Source of the DNA: a virus
Direction: 5' to 3' (one strand)
Length of the DNA stretch: 20,114 nt
Virus record (IMG/VR): IMGVR_UViG_3300017782_000311
Coordinates: 1 to 20,114 of that record
Below the pieces are notes generated by a model. The model searched no databases. It saw only the letters and a list, made by a program, of their open reading frames with translations, and had not been told where the DNA came from. This document shows, one piece after another, positions 11,631 through 19,765 of this stretch; within the stretch, counting starts at the first letter, position 1, and every line of letters starts with the position of its first letter. Both the position numbers and the translations under genes were made by a program.

Positions 11631-12007
11631 TTTTTCTTAAACAAGTCCAATCCTGGCTTCAAACCATAAATACTTCCAAAAATTCCAACTGTGAGCCAAA
11701 CATACCAGTCAGGCAAGTTGTTAAAGTACTCAAAGAATAAATCTAATTTTTGTTGTGCGTCAGGCTGTCCGCTAAATACAGAATAGGCTATAACTAGAAT
11801 TGGTAAAATTACAATCGCCAAAACTATTTCATCTTTTATAGAACCAGCTTGTGCATCTAATGTACGAACTTTAAAATCAACTTCACCTTTTGCCATTTTT
11901 TCTGCATGATTTCTATGTGCTAAACTTTCTAGTTGTTCAGCCTCTTTTTTATTTTTATATACAGCTGCACCTGTCTTTACAGCCATGCCAATTAAATTAA
12001 ACCACAT
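11627..12007 (-). CDS. holin, GTA-type three-helix family
   Basis: This protein probably forms the inner-membrane lesions that let the endolysin reach the wall. It has an amphipathic N terminus, a charged linker, then GSIKDEIVLAIVILPILVIAYSVFSG (membrane segment about 61-78) and PDWYVWLTVGIFGSIYGLKPG (about 101-118). The KDE entry to the first segment and the WY entry to the last are seen in the holin group first described in gene transfer agents. The basic C terminus (LFKKK) would stay inside. It is directly downstream of the endolysin, one base apart. Confidence 0.68.
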   Translation of the reverse strand: MWFNLIGMAVKTGAAVYKNKKEAEQLESLAHRNHAEKMAKGEVDFKVRTLDAQAGSIKDEIVLAIVILPILVIAYSVFSGQPDAQQKLDLFFEYFNNLPDWYVWLTVGIFGSIYGLKPGLDLFKKK

Positions 12008-12008
12008 A

Positions 12009-12434
12009 TTATTTTCCTGACGTTTTCATCATAGAAGCTAAATGTTCACATCTAGATTTTGTTTGTTTATGCCACTTCGAATCAATCATTTGATTAGCTG
12101 CCTCTTCATAATTTTCAGTTTCTAAAGCAGCAAACATTTTTTTAAATTTAGAAACATTACCTATTCCTAATTGAAACACCATTTCACAAACTATACCTTG
12201 TGCAATATAATTAATATTTCTATTGCCAATCAAAGTTCGACTATTGTATAATGCGTTTTCAAAATCTTTTTCAAAAATTTCATTAAGGTAAGTTTCGTCG
12301 TATTCTTTATTATCATCCCAATGATCCTCCACACACAGATGACCATATCCAACTGTTCTTTTACCTAATGTATCTTCGTAAACTTTGTTTCTAAAACCCT
12401 CATGAGCTTTAATTCTTGCTTTTACTTCTTCCAT
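12009..12434 (-). CDS. endolysin, T4-lysozyme-type (GH24)
   Basis: This muramidase cleaves the bacterial wall at lysis. The T4 catalytic triad is fully present with exact spacing: Glu12 (HEGFR), eight residues, Asp21 (YEDTLGK), five residues, Thr27 (TVGYGH). At 141 residues it is a single-domain enzyme without an added binding domain. No signal peptide is seen, so export depends on the holin. The ribosome site is weak and lies in the preceding small gene, suggesting coupled translation. The next gene is the holin. Confidence 0.9.
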   Translation of the reverse strand: MEEVKARIKAHEGFRNKVYEDTLGKRTVGYGHLCVEDHWDDNKEYDETYLNEIFEKDFENALYNSRTLIGNRNINYIAQGIVCEMVFQLGIGNVSKFKKMFAALETENYEEAANQMIDSKWHKQTKSRCEHLASMMKTSGK

Positions 12435-12440
12435 AAATTG

Positions 12441-12551
12441 TTATTTTTTTGATTGTCTTCTTAATATTGAAACTCTTTTTAACCATATCCAAGTATTTAA
12501 ACTTGACACTTTCCTCTCAATATATGACAAAATTTTATCCAAAAGCACCAT
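12441..12551 (-). CDS. amphipathic small protein, 36 residues
   Basis: The frame starts MVLLDKILSYIERKVSSLNT and ends WIWLKRVSILRRQSKK. A strong ribosome site (GAAAGGGGAACT) precedes the ATG. The product is an amphipathic helix followed by a Trp-rich segment and a basic tail, suggesting association with a membrane surface. It ends 6 nt before the endolysin start. A small lysis helper such as an antiholin-like peptide is possible but unproven. It overlaps the cysteine-rich frame at 12497-12628. Confidence 0.6.
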   Translation of the reverse strand: MVLLDKILSYIERKVSSLNTWIWLKRVSILRRQSKK

Positions 12552-12628
12552 AGTTCCCCTTTCACTATTTTTTTGCACACACATTTTCTTTTTTTGCAAA
12601 TACAACTTTCACATTTACATTTTTTCAT
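12497..12628 (-). CDS. cysteine-rich mini-protein, about 43 residues
   Basis: The frame starts MKKCKCESCICKKRKCVCKK. Six cysteines lie in the first 18 residues in the order CxC, xx, CxC, xxxx, CxC, a metallothionein-like density. The remaining 23 residues are mixed and overlap the next gene in another frame, where they look less constrained. The ATG lies 4 nt after the preceding stop. The ribosome site is weak (GAG). Its role might be metal binding in the infected cell. The short length leaves chance possible. Confidence 0.5.
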   Translation of the reverse strand: MKKCKCESCICKKRKCVCKKIVKGELWCFWIKFCHILRGKCQV

Positions 12629-12632
12629 AATT

Positions 12633-12851
12633 TTATTTACTCATTGATATTATTTTTACAATTTTTTTAGCACCCATATATATTTCTGTTTCTGCTTGAA
12701 TTTTTTGGCAACTGAATCTAACGTTATTAGGATTTACTTCTCTTTCAGCTAAACGTTTAGATTTAAGACAGGCAGACATCTTGTCTTTATATGTTGCTTC
12801 TATAACATCACCTTTTAAGAATAATAATAATGCCACAACAGATTCCAACAT
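12633..12851 (-). CDS. small exported protein, 72 residues
   Basis: The ATG at 12851 overlaps the stop of the 19-residue peptide (TAATG). A TTG nine bases upstream is less likely. The start (MLESVVALLLFLKG) is a short hydrophobic stretch like a signal or anchor. Two cysteines (SACLKSK, FSCQKIQ) and a charged middle follow. The whole resembles the exported protein at 11406-11630 in size and layout. It lies in the lysis region; a periplasmic or spanin-like role is a guess. Confidence 0.55.
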   Translation of the reverse strand: MLESVVALLLFLKGDVIEATYKDKMSACLKSKRLAEREVNPNNVRFSCQKIQAETEIYMGAKKIVKIISMSK

Positions 12852-12910
12852 TATTTCCAACCCATAAGTTTTAATAATAATTTCTCTATTTTATCTATAA
12901 TTTTTTTCAT
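12851..12910 (-). CDS. 19-residue amphipathic peptide
   Basis: MKKIIDKIEKLLLKLMGWK is encoded between two coupled junctions: its ATG overlaps the previous stop as ATGA, and its stop overlaps the next ATG as TAATG. The helix places Ile/Leu on one face and Lys on the other, like membrane-active peptides. Its placement in the lysis region fits. It might instead serve only as a translated spacer. Confidence 0.5.
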   Translation of the reverse strand: MKKIIDKIEKLLLKLMGWK

Positions 12911-13251
12911 TGATGTCCGTTTCTAATTTTTTCTAAATCTTTATTTAAAGAAATTATTTGTTCTTTTAGGTGATCTATGTTTACTTTGTTGTATCTACTA
13001 GCCTCTATCTCTTTTTCTATTGATTCTATTTGACCGGCTAAATGCTCTATGAGCATATACATTTCTAGATTCTTCGGCTCTTGCTCTGCTTTTTTGAGTA
13101 GATCAGCTTGGAAAAGGGTATCTGCTGTCTCTAATTTATTTAATCTTTCTTGGATTGTAAAAAAGCCATATAAACCTGTGCAAATAAAAAAAATGATAGC
13201 TATTAAATTTTTAATTGGTAATCCGATATTCGTATTCTCATTGATTTTCAT
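12907..13251 (-). CDS. single-span coiled-coil membrane protein, 114 residues
   Basis: One membrane segment (IKNLIAIIFFICTGLYGFF, residues 13-31) is followed by about 80 residues of heptad-rich coiled coil (ERLNKLETADTL, IEHLAGQIESIEKEI, HLKEQIISLNKDLEKI). The short basic-neutral N terminus is probably inside, with the coiled coil outside in the periplasm, as in inner-membrane spanins. It lies next to XhlA-like and nuclease-like genes upstream of the endolysin. It may be an i-spanin, but there is no matching o-spanin that I can name. Confidence 0.6.
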   Translation of the reverse strand: MKINENTNIGLPIKNLIAIIFFICTGLYGFFTIQERLNKLETADTLFQADLLKKAEQEPKNLEMYMLIEHLAGQIESIEKEIEASRYNKVNIDHLKEQIISLNKDLEKIRNGHQ

Positions 13252-13253
13252 TA

Positions 13254-13592
13254 TTAATTTCCATGATCTACCATCACATATTTAATGTTTAATTGTTTTT
13301 GTAATTTAGTTGGAGAACGACAAATGCGTTTACTCCATGTTTTCTTTTTAGCTTTTTTTCTGTAAGTATTTGTTTTAATGTCTAGCAATTGAATATTGCC
13401 TTTAGAATCTACTGCTACTAAATCAAACGGACAAGCTGGGTCGACTGCTTTAGCAACCCAATAACCTTGTTTGGTTAAGTTTGCTATCTCTACATATTCG
13501 CCAACTACACCTTTTTGAGATGTATTTAATTTATTAATAGATGTTTTATTAAGTCTGCTAGACTTGCTAGACTTATTCCGAATATTAGCCAA
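13254..13592 (-). CDS. PD-(D/E)XK nuclease-like protein, TTG start
   Basis: After a basic 25-residue head the sequence follows the small PD-(D/E)XK endonuclease pattern of the group-I-intron/PDDEXK_5 kind: KGVVGEYVEIANLTKQGYWV (Glu32), CPFDLVAVD (Asp57), IQLLDIKT (Asp71-Ile-Lys73), then a basic tail. No ATG exists in frame, and the first possible start is TTG 13592, 67 nt inside the previous gene and without a ribosome site. Expression may rely on coupling. A nuclease between membrane and lysis genes is odd; it could be a small free-standing selfish or resolvase-like enzyme. Confidence 0.6.
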   Translation of the reverse strand: MANIRNKSSKSSRLNKTSINKLNTSQKGVVGEYVEIANLTKQGYWVAKAVDPACPFDLVAVDSKGNIQLLDIKTNTYRKKAKKKTWSKRICRSPTKLQKQLNIKYVMVDHGN

Positions 13593-13735
13593 ATAATTTT
13601 ATAAAGGTTATCTAATTTTTTATCGATGTGTGCTAAGTGATTATCTTTAATAACCGTTATCTTTGTGTGTATGAGCTTAACTTCGCCTTGTAATTTTATT
13701 ATTTCTTCAGAGTTTTTTTGCGATTGAGTTCTCAT
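13526..13735 (-). CDS. XhlA-like coiled-coil tail-anchored membrane protein
   Basis: Sixty-nine residues begin with a charged coiled-coil half (SEEIIKLQGEVKLIHTKIT, AHIDKKLDNLYK) and end with one membrane segment (IIWLIFGISLASLADLI) and a short tail. This is the design of XhlA-family proteins that work with holins in phage lysis. The ATG overlaps the stop of the 841-residue protein (ATGA). It could also be a small virion membrane protein. Confidence 0.6.
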   Translation of the reverse strand: MRTQSQKNSEEIIKLQGEVKLIHTKITVIKDNHLAHIDKKLDNLYKIIWLIFGISLASLADLIKHLLIN

Positions 13736-16257
13736 CGGTATTTATTTAAACTCTCAATTATTTTCATATCTTCTAAAACTTTTGCATTATCAATTTTTTG
13801 TTTATTATACATTTGATTATTTATATCTTTAAACACAGGTCTATTTTCTACTGCTTGGTCTACTAAACCAGCTCCACCTGAACTTGATGGTAGTTTAGCA
13901 GCAAATAAAGCTTCTTTAATTTGTCCTTGTGCAGCATTTCTTCTAGCAATTAATTTAGCTGAATCAAAAACACCTCTAGCAGCAAGTAGCCCTTGTATGT
14001 TTGCAACATTAAAAGCACTTATACCAACTAATTGTCTTAAATTATTATTAATTACTTCCATAAAAGCACTAGAACCCTCTTCAACATTTACAAAACTTTT
14101 TTTGCTTAATTGTGATTCAATTAAATCTGCTAATTTTGTTAATTCTTTTGCTTCAGCTTTAGTAAAAATAATTTTAGTTACATCTCTACCATTACCACTT
14201 ACAGCATCTTTTACAGCTTTAGAAAATAGTTCAGGGCTAAATACTTCTCTATTGCTAGTTCCAAGTTTTTTAAAGCTATTTTCCATTAATCTATTAATTG
14301 CACCTGATTTAACTAAATCTCTACCGGCAGATCCATCAGGAAATATTTCATACATTTTTTTAATAACTGGTAACCCAACATCTTTATAAGAGCCACCAAC
14401 TTTAGTAGCACCATAAACAAAGTTTGCAATTTCTTTTGGTGTGTACTCACCATTTAAAACTTTTTGAGTAAATTGTCCGCCTTTATCTGTAATTCTAGTT
14501 CCAGTAGCTTTAATATTTTGCGGTACAAACATTTTTTTATATTCTGCACTTGCTGTTCTTGCATTTTTAATTGCAGTTAAAACATCTTTATTTCCACTTG
14601 CTAAACCTTTTTCAACTGCGTTGTCATAAAAAACATCAAACCTTTTTTTCATAACAGATAATGCAGCTAAATCAGTTGCATCTTTAGTAGTAGACATAAT
14701 TCTGTTTAAGTTTTTTCTTTCAGTTTCAAGCATACCATAAGTAATTTTAGTTAAATTTTTATTGTTAAGTTTTTTAGTAAAACCTTCCATATTTTTTAAA
14801 AATGCTGCTGTATTTGGCATAGTAGTTTTATTAAAAGCTTGTCCTATACCTGACTCACTACTTACTAATGATGCTTTTAATTTACTTACTAAACCATTAA
14901 CTTGTGGTTTTTTAAAACTTAAATTAAAACCAACTGCATCATATTTAGCATTTACCGAAGCTTGCATTTTTTTTGCAGTTTGGTTAATCATAGTATCTAA
15001 TTTTGCAATACTGTCATCAATATTACTTGTAGCAATATTTTTTTGGTCACCAATAATTTGACCTTTAATTGCTGAGTCTCTATCAGATAACATTTTGTTT
15101 CGCATCGCAGTTAAAGCTTTAAAATGTTCTTGTAAAATAGCATCATCTTGAGCTTGAACAATTGCTTGCATATCCGCACCAGCATTTCCAGCTCTAATTT
15201 GATCTAATTCTTTTAATGCTTTTTTATTACCTTGTGCAGATGCTAACCAAACAGATATACCAAACTCATTTAATCCAGCTACTTGTTTTGCAATACTTGG
15301 ATCTAACCCATTATCTAAAGCTAAAGCAAAAGAAGTCATAGCTACTTTATTTTTCATAGCTTTTTCAGTTGCACCAACTTTTTTTGCAAGGTTAATAGTT
15401 TCTTCAGTTACAACACCTTTGTTTGTAATATATTTTTGTTTACCAAAAATTTGTGCAATATTTGTTGGTACACTTTGCTCTAAATAATTTGTTGCTTTAT
15501 TCAATTTTGTTATTTTAGTAACTGTTTGAGCAAACTTTTCACCAGCTGCACCAAAACTAAAATTTAATAATGCCTTACCCTCATCAATAATAGGTATAAA
15601 ACCATCGCCTTGAGTATTACCTAATTGGTTTGTAATTACATCACCAACTATACCTGTTGCAGTAGCAGATCCGCCTTGTGCAACTATTCTTTTTACAGCT
15701 CCACCAGCAACATTTTTTGCAACCCAACCAGCACCAGGAACATATAATAAAGTTGTACCGACTGTATCAACTGCACCAGCAAAACTAACTCCAGGTTTAT
15801 CAAGATAAAAAGTTCTATTTGTACCTTTATCAACTGATGCTTCAGGTAAAGTAATCATTATATTTTGAAATTTGTCTTTTGATATAATTGATCCTGGATA
15901 TGCTTCAAATAACATATCTAACCTTGCGTTTTGGTCAGCAGTATTCATATAACCAAAATTTAAAGATAAATCTTTTAAAGCACCTTTTACTGTGCCTTTA
16001 GAATTAATAGTATATATTTCAGTCATATTAGGAAATTCTGTTTTAGAACTTCCGCTAATATTGTCTGTGTAAAAATCTTTAGTAAATTTTATAAAAGAAT
16101 TAGGCTTTTCTTTTTCTTTTTGAGCTTTAACGTTTGCTATATTTTCAAGCTCTTTAATTTTATTTTTGTCTGTTACAACATTAGAACCATCATACTTTTT
16201 TTTTATTACAATAGACTCAAGTTCTTTTATTTTTTCTTCGTCTTTTATTAATTCCAT
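13732..16257 (-). CDS. large internal virion / DNA ejection protein
   Basis: An 841-residue protein lies in the leftward virion operon. It has a short N-terminal repeat: KIKELESIV (9-17) recurs as KIKELENIA (33-41). A Gly/Ala-rich hydrophobic stretch (about 156-212, VSFAGAVDTVGTTLLYVPGAGWVAK-like) could enter a membrane. From about residue 280 to 830 it is largely helical and Ala/Lys-rich, with few strands. I saw no lysozyme or peptidase motif. Such proteins are ejected with the DNA in short-tailed phages (compare T7 gp15/gp16 by position, not by sequence). The start ATG lacks a clear ribosome site. Confidence 0.6.
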   Translation of the reverse strand: MELIKDEEKIKELESIVIKKKYDGSNVVTDKNKIKELENIANVKAQKEKEKPNSFIKFTKDFYTDNISGSSKTEFPNMTEIYTINSKGTVKGALKDLSLNFGYMNTADQNARLDMLFEAYPGSIISKDKFQNIMITLPEASVDKGTNRTFYLDKPGVSFAGAVDTVGTTLLYVPGAGWVAKNVAGGAVKRIVAQGGSATATGIVGDVITNQLGNTQGDGFIPIIDEGKALLNFSFGAAGEKFAQTVTKITKLNKATNYLEQSVPTNIAQIFGKQKYITNKGVVTEETINLAKKVGATEKAMKNKVAMTSFALALDNGLDPSIAKQVAGLNEFGISVWLASAQGNKKALKELDQIRAGNAGADMQAIVQAQDDAILQEHFKALTAMRNKMLSDRDSAIKGQIIGDQKNIATSNIDDSIAKLDTMINQTAKKMQASVNAKYDAVGFNLSFKKPQVNGLVSKLKASLVSSESGIGQAFNKTTMPNTAAFLKNMEGFTKKLNNKNLTKITYGMLETERKNLNRIMSTTKDATDLAALSVMKKRFDVFYDNAVEKGLASGNKDVLTAIKNARTASAEYKKMFVPQNIKATGTRITDKGGQFTQKVLNGEYTPKEIANFVYGATKVGGSYKDVGLPVIKKMYEIFPDGSAGRDLVKSGAINRLMENSFKKLGTSNREVFSPELFSKAVKDAVSGNGRDVTKIIFTKAEAKELTKLADLIESQLSKKSFVNVEEGSSAFMEVINNNLRQLVGISAFNVANIQGLLAARGVFDSAKLIARRNAAQGQIKEALFAAKLPSSSGGAGLVDQAVENRPVFKDINNQMYNKQKIDNAKVLEDMKIIESLNKYR

Positions 16258-16264
16258 AATAATA

Positions 16265-17278
16265 TTATTTTAATTTAGGTAAAGCAACAAAACCACCCTT
16301 TTGCGTTACATAAAATCTATTTCCTTGCTTATCTTCAATAATGTTTGGGTTTGTATTTGCTGAAGTTATATTACTCATATCGGCATACTCTTCTTTAGTA
16401 AATAAAGGATTTACTAAGTCACCATTACTATCTTTTTGGTTAATATATTTATTATACATTTGGTTAAATGTAAGTTTACCATAAACAGTATCTTTTTTTG
16501 AAGTAGGTCTTGAACCATCTGAAATCCACTCTTCCATCATTTCAGACTTTTCTATTATTCTATCATTTAATCTTCTTTTAATTTTAGATGTTAAAGCAAT
16601 ACCTTCAGGTGTTGTTCCTAATCCTAATGAAATATCTTGAAACAATTGCATTTCTTTTTCTGATATTGAACCTTTTGTTTTACCAATAGCATCAAATACA
16701 AATACTGATGATACAATTTTTAAAGTTTCTGCGTTTGCAATAGTTCCATCAATTGAACCTGAATCACTATATTGAGATAAAAAGTTCATATCTATACCAA
16801 ATCTTTCACCAAGTTTTGCTAAATCTAATAAAGTATTACCAAATTGACCTGTTTCTAATTCTTTAGCTAAAGTAGTTACAAGTGTTAAACTATCATTTTC
16901 TTTTACAGCTAATTCAGCTGATTTTCTTTGTTTCAAAACTGTATCAGCATCACCCTTACCTAAAGCTTTTTCAAATTCATTTTGTGAATTACCTGTATTA
17001 ACAGTAACTCCTTTTTTGGGAGCTGGAATAAGTATATCACCGCCTTTATTTGTTTCAGCAATTTGCCTGTCTGACCTTAAAACTAAACCACCAGTTTGTG
17101 TGTTAATTACAGCTTTTGTTTTTGGTGCAGCAACAGAAAATGCTTTTTTCATATCTGCATAATTTTTAGCAGATGTATTAAATGCTTCGCCTATAGATTT
17201 ACCTTTAGCACCCTCACCAAGTAAGCCCATACCAATCATAAAATTTTCGTCTTCTAATAAACCTTTTAAAGTTGCCAT
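16265..17278 (-). CDS. internal virion protein, 337 residues
   Basis: The start MATLKGLLEDENFMIGMGLLGEGAKGKSIGEAF and the helical block with ISEKEMQLFQDISLGLG are typical of internal or ejection proteins of marine podovirus-like phages. The middle is helical and polar, and the C terminus is strand-like with KQGNRFYVTQKGGFVALP. It has no membrane segment. It starts by TAATG overlap with the gene before it. Assigned by context and style; no enzyme motif is visible. Confidence 0.58.
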   Translation of the reverse strand: MATLKGLLEDENFMIGMGLLGEGAKGKSIGEAFNTSAKNYADMKKAFSVAAPKTKAVINTQTGGLVLRSDRQIAETNKGGDILIPAPKKGVTVNTGNSQNEFEKALGKGDADTVLKQRKSAELAVKENDSLTLVTTLAKELETGQFGNTLLDLAKLGERFGIDMNFLSQYSDSGSIDGTIANAETLKIVSSVFVFDAIGKTKGSISEKEMQLFQDISLGLGTTPEGIALTSKIKRRLNDRIIEKSEMMEEWISDGSRPTSKKDTVYGKLTFNQMYNKYINQKDSNGDLVNPLFTKEEYADMSNITSANTNPNIIEDKQGNRFYVTQKGGFVALPKLK

Positions 17279-18489
17279 TAAATTAATCCTCTTTCGTTTA
17301 AGTAATCATAGAAAATATTATTATATCCACTAAAATTATATTTATTGTTTTGTGTTGTGTTAGTAATTTTTGCTAAAGCTTCGTTGTAATTTTTTTTAAA
17401 ATCATTTGTGCTAAAACTTTTATTATCGTAAAATCTATTTACAACTGAATCAGGTAAAGCATTATTTGTATCAGTTCTTAAATTAGGTATAGCTTGATTA
17501 ATTTGGTCACTATCTAAAGTATTACCTAATAAATATTCTTTATCAGTCAAAATACCACCACCATCACCTACTTCAGCATAATTAGGTTTTAGTTTAGTGC
17601 CATCATAACCAATCATATCTAATGCTTGTTTGTTTTTAAAAGAATCTTTTAAAGAATTAAACATAATTTTCATAGCACCGCCAACTGGACTAACACCAGT
17701 AATACCAATAGATGATGTGCCTAAAGTTTTAAAAGGTGCATCTAAAAACGCATCATTATAAGTTTGTGAATTTGCGTCAAATTTTTCATCTTTAGTATAA
17801 GTATCATAAAAAGAATTGTTTTTAATTTCAGCTAATGTTTTTTCTAAATTATCTTGGATAAATTCTTTACCCTCAAAATCAACTGCTGGTTTACCACTAT
17901 CTCTTTTAGAATTTACAATAGATTGAATAGTATTTAAAAATTCTACCTTGTCATTTTTGCTTATAGTATCGTCTAGCATAATACCTTTAGTAGTTGCTAA
18001 ATTGTAATCTGCTGCTGTTACTACACCTTGACCTACAGTTTTTGTGCCAGTAAATTTTCCACTACCTTGTTCAAAAGTAGGCACAGCTTTAGCCTCAACA
18101 TTTTTATAAGCTTCAGTTTCATAATCAAAATATTTATCGTTTTCAACTTGGATATCTATTTCTCTTTGTGTTTCTAAATCTTCTGTTCCATCATAAGGAC
18201 TATCATCTGATGAACCGCTAAAATTAAAACCTTGATTATTGTAAGGTTGATTCTCTTCTGAATCTGTATTGTCGCTAAAACCACCGCCACCATATCCACC
18301 AAAACTACTTGAAACTTCACCCTCATAACCATCTTCAGGTTCAAAACTTAATATACCTTGTGGAGTCATTTTACCTGAGCCACCCATTTCTTTTAATGCT
18401 TTTGCTTCTGTAGTATTTATATATGCAAGAAAGTGATTTTCAGGTGCATCTTCTTGTAACAAGCCAACCGCTTTTTTATAACTTTTCAT
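17278..18489 (-). CDS. internal virion protein with Gly/Ser/Asp-rich head, 403 residues
   Basis: The N terminus, NHFLAYINTTEAKALKEMGGSGKMTPQGILSF, is a pattern I know from marine phage internal virion proteins. It is followed by a low-complexity Gly/Ser/Asp region (about 50-110: SSFGGYGGGGF and similar) and a helical, polar C-terminal body. A hydrophobic loop with GITGVSPVGGAMKIMF lies near the middle. The ATG 18489 begins one base after the preceding small gene's stop. An upstream in-frame TTG at 18507 lies inside that gene and is less likely. Function is presumed structural or in DNA ejection. Confidence 0.6.
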   Translation of the reverse strand: MKSYKKAVGLLQEDAPENHFLAYINTTEAKALKEMGGSGKMTPQGILSFEPEDGYEGEVSSSFGGYGGGGFSDNTDSEENQPYNNQGFNFSGSSDDSPYDGTEDLETQREIDIQVENDKYFDYETEAYKNVEAKAVPTFEQGSGKFTGTKTVGQGVVTAADYNLATTKGIMLDDTISKNDKVEFLNTIQSIVNSKRDSGKPAVDFEGKEFIQDNLEKTLAEIKNNSFYDTYTKDEKFDANSQTYNDAFLDAPFKTLGTSSIGITGVSPVGGAMKIMFNSLKDSFKNKQALDMIGYDGTKLKPNYAEVGDGGGILTDKEYLLGNTLDSDQINQAIPNLRTDTNNALPDSVVNRFYDNKSFSTNDFKKNYNEALAKITNTTQNNKYNFSGYNNIFYDYLNERGLI

Positions 18490-18490
18490 A

Positions 18491-18601
18491 TTAGATAATA
18501 ATTCCAAGAATAGCTAAACCACCAACAATCATAATATATTTTGTTGTGTTTTTATCTATATCTTGTTTTAAATTATAAATTATTTTATTTATTTTATTCA
18601 T
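18491..18601 (-). CDS. small tail-anchored membrane protein, 36 residues
   Basis: The frame starts MNKINKIIYNLKQDIDKNTT and ends with a membrane segment, YIMIVGGLAILGIII. Its ATG overlaps the previous gene's stop (TAATG), and the next gene starts one base after its own stop. The tight junctions on both sides argue strongly for translation. It sits among internal virion proteins, so it may be a virion or injection-channel peptide. Confidence 0.68.
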   Translation of the reverse strand: MNKINKIIYNLKQDIDKNTTKYIMIVGGLAILGIII

Positions 18602-19323
18602 TATAATAATCCTGATAATACTCCGCCTAATGCACCAACTACTCCACCAGCAGTTCCAAATTTATCACCGCCTAGTTTATTACCTACTAATGCACCGCCT
18701 AAAGCTTGTGTAAATATGTTAGGGTTATAAGCTGTTTCTGATTGTGTTACTGGTAAACCTGATGCTATTGGGCTTATAATACTTCCATATTGTTGTAGAG
18801 CTTGGAAAGGTGCTAAATTCTTTTGTCTTTCAATTTGTTCTAATTGTTGCCCAGTTGTAATTAAATTTGGTAAAGATGTTGCTAAACCTAATTGGTTTTG
18901 TCTTTCAGTATTGTATTGTTGAAAAGCCAAAGGTAAAGCATAGTCAGCAACTTGACCAATAATTTCTTGTTGGTTTAATGGACTTCCTGGTGTTCTACCA
19001 GCACCACTAAATTCAGTATTAATACTATTTGCAATTTGACTAGTAGCATCTTGCAACATTGGATTTAAATAAGGGTTTAAATAATTACCAGCTAAAGTAT
19101 TTGAAATTTGTGTGTTAGCTGCATTAGCTAATGTTTCTTGTTGAGCCAAACCAGTTGTTGTTTGACTAGTTGGGGCTACATATCCAGCACCAGTTACACC
19201 TTGATTGTAAACCTGACCAGCTTCAGATATAATTTGATTTAATGCTGGTTGTGCTGCTGCATAGGGCTGAACATTAACATTTTGTGCTTGTCCTCCGCCT
19301 GACCCACTACTTCCAAATGACAT
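18601..19323 (-). CDS. internal virion protein with Gly zipper, 240 residues
   Basis: It is rich in Ala, Gln, Asn and Gly. The middle has a motif common to ejection-type proteins: NSINTEFSGAGRTPGSPLNQQEIIGQVADYALPLAFQQY followed by NTERQNQLGLATSLPNL. The C terminus is a Gly-zipper stretch (GGALVGNKLGGDKFGTAGGVVGALGG), which can pack in a membrane. It is probably ejected with the DNA or lines a channel. It begins just after the GNAT-like gene. Only family style supports this. Confidence 0.62.
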   Translation of the reverse strand: MSFGSSGSGGGQAQNVNVQPYAAAQPALNQIISEAGQVYNQGVTGAGYVAPTSQTTTGLAQQETLANAANTQISNTLAGNYLNPYLNPMLQDATSQIANSINTEFSGAGRTPGSPLNQQEIIGQVADYALPLAFQQYNTERQNQLGLATSLPNLITTGQQLEQIERQKNLAPFQALQQYGSIISPIASGLPVTQSETAYNPNIFTQALGGALVGNKLGGDKFGTAGGVVGALGGVLSGLL

Positions 19324-19324
19324 A

Positions 19325-19765
19325 TTATTTTTCCTTTTTAGTTAGTTGTTTTTCAAGAACTACATGAGTTCTTTTGTATTTGTATTGTTGTAATATTTTT
19401 TGCCATCCTGGCCTTGCAAACAATTCCATTTGTTCGCAACCATGTTGTATAGCAAAATCTTCAATGACTCCTATTAAGTGTTGCCATTGTTGTCTGCCTT
19501 TACCTGTCATGATAAATATATGACAAGATTGTTTTAGTTTTCTTTTAATTATTTCGGTAACTACAACACCTCTAAATTGTTCTTGCACTCCTTTTTTAGA
19601 AGTGTCCCAAACAATCCATAATTGGTATTTATCTGCTTTTAATGTTTCTAAAACAAAATCACTATCGGTATGATTTCCTGAAAAAACTAAAGCTTCTTGT
19701 ATAGAGGGTTGTACCAAAGTCCAAACTGTATCTAACAGTTCGGTTGGTATTCTTACTAATTTCAT
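19325..19765 (-). CDS. GNAT-fold protein (phage internal or assembly protein)
   Basis: The pattern fits a small GNAT acetyltransferase-like fold: a YQLWIVWDTSKKG strand-turn, GVVVTEII, a QHLIGVIEDFAIQHGCEQMELFARPGWQKILQQYKYKRTHVVLEK core, with the EDFA helix and the ARPGW turn. The acetyl-CoA loop (usually Q/RxxGxG/A) reads TGKGRQQWQ and may be incomplete. Such proteins occur near internal virion proteins in T7-like and marine phages (T7 gp13 by position). Enzymatic activity is not assured. It starts by TAATG overlap. Confidence 0.6.
   Translation of the reverse strand: MKLVRIPTELLDTVWTLVQPSIQEALVFSGNHTDSDFVLETLKADKYQLWIVWDTSKKGVQEQFRGVVVTEIIKRKLKQSCHIFIMTGKGRQQWQHLIGVIEDFAIQHGCEQMELFARPGWQKILQQYKYKRTHVVLEKQLTKKEK

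Noticed and set aside
13526-13592. Programmed -1 frameshift joining the XhlA-like and nuclease-like frames
   Set aside because: The frame offset is right, but I find no X-XXY-YYZ slippery site in the overlap; a TTG start with coupled translation is simpler.
13997-15061. Long rightward open frames with hydrophobic products at 13997-14389 and 14762-15061
   Set aside because: They are antisense shadows of the 841-residue virion protein, lack ribosome sites and oppose the operon.
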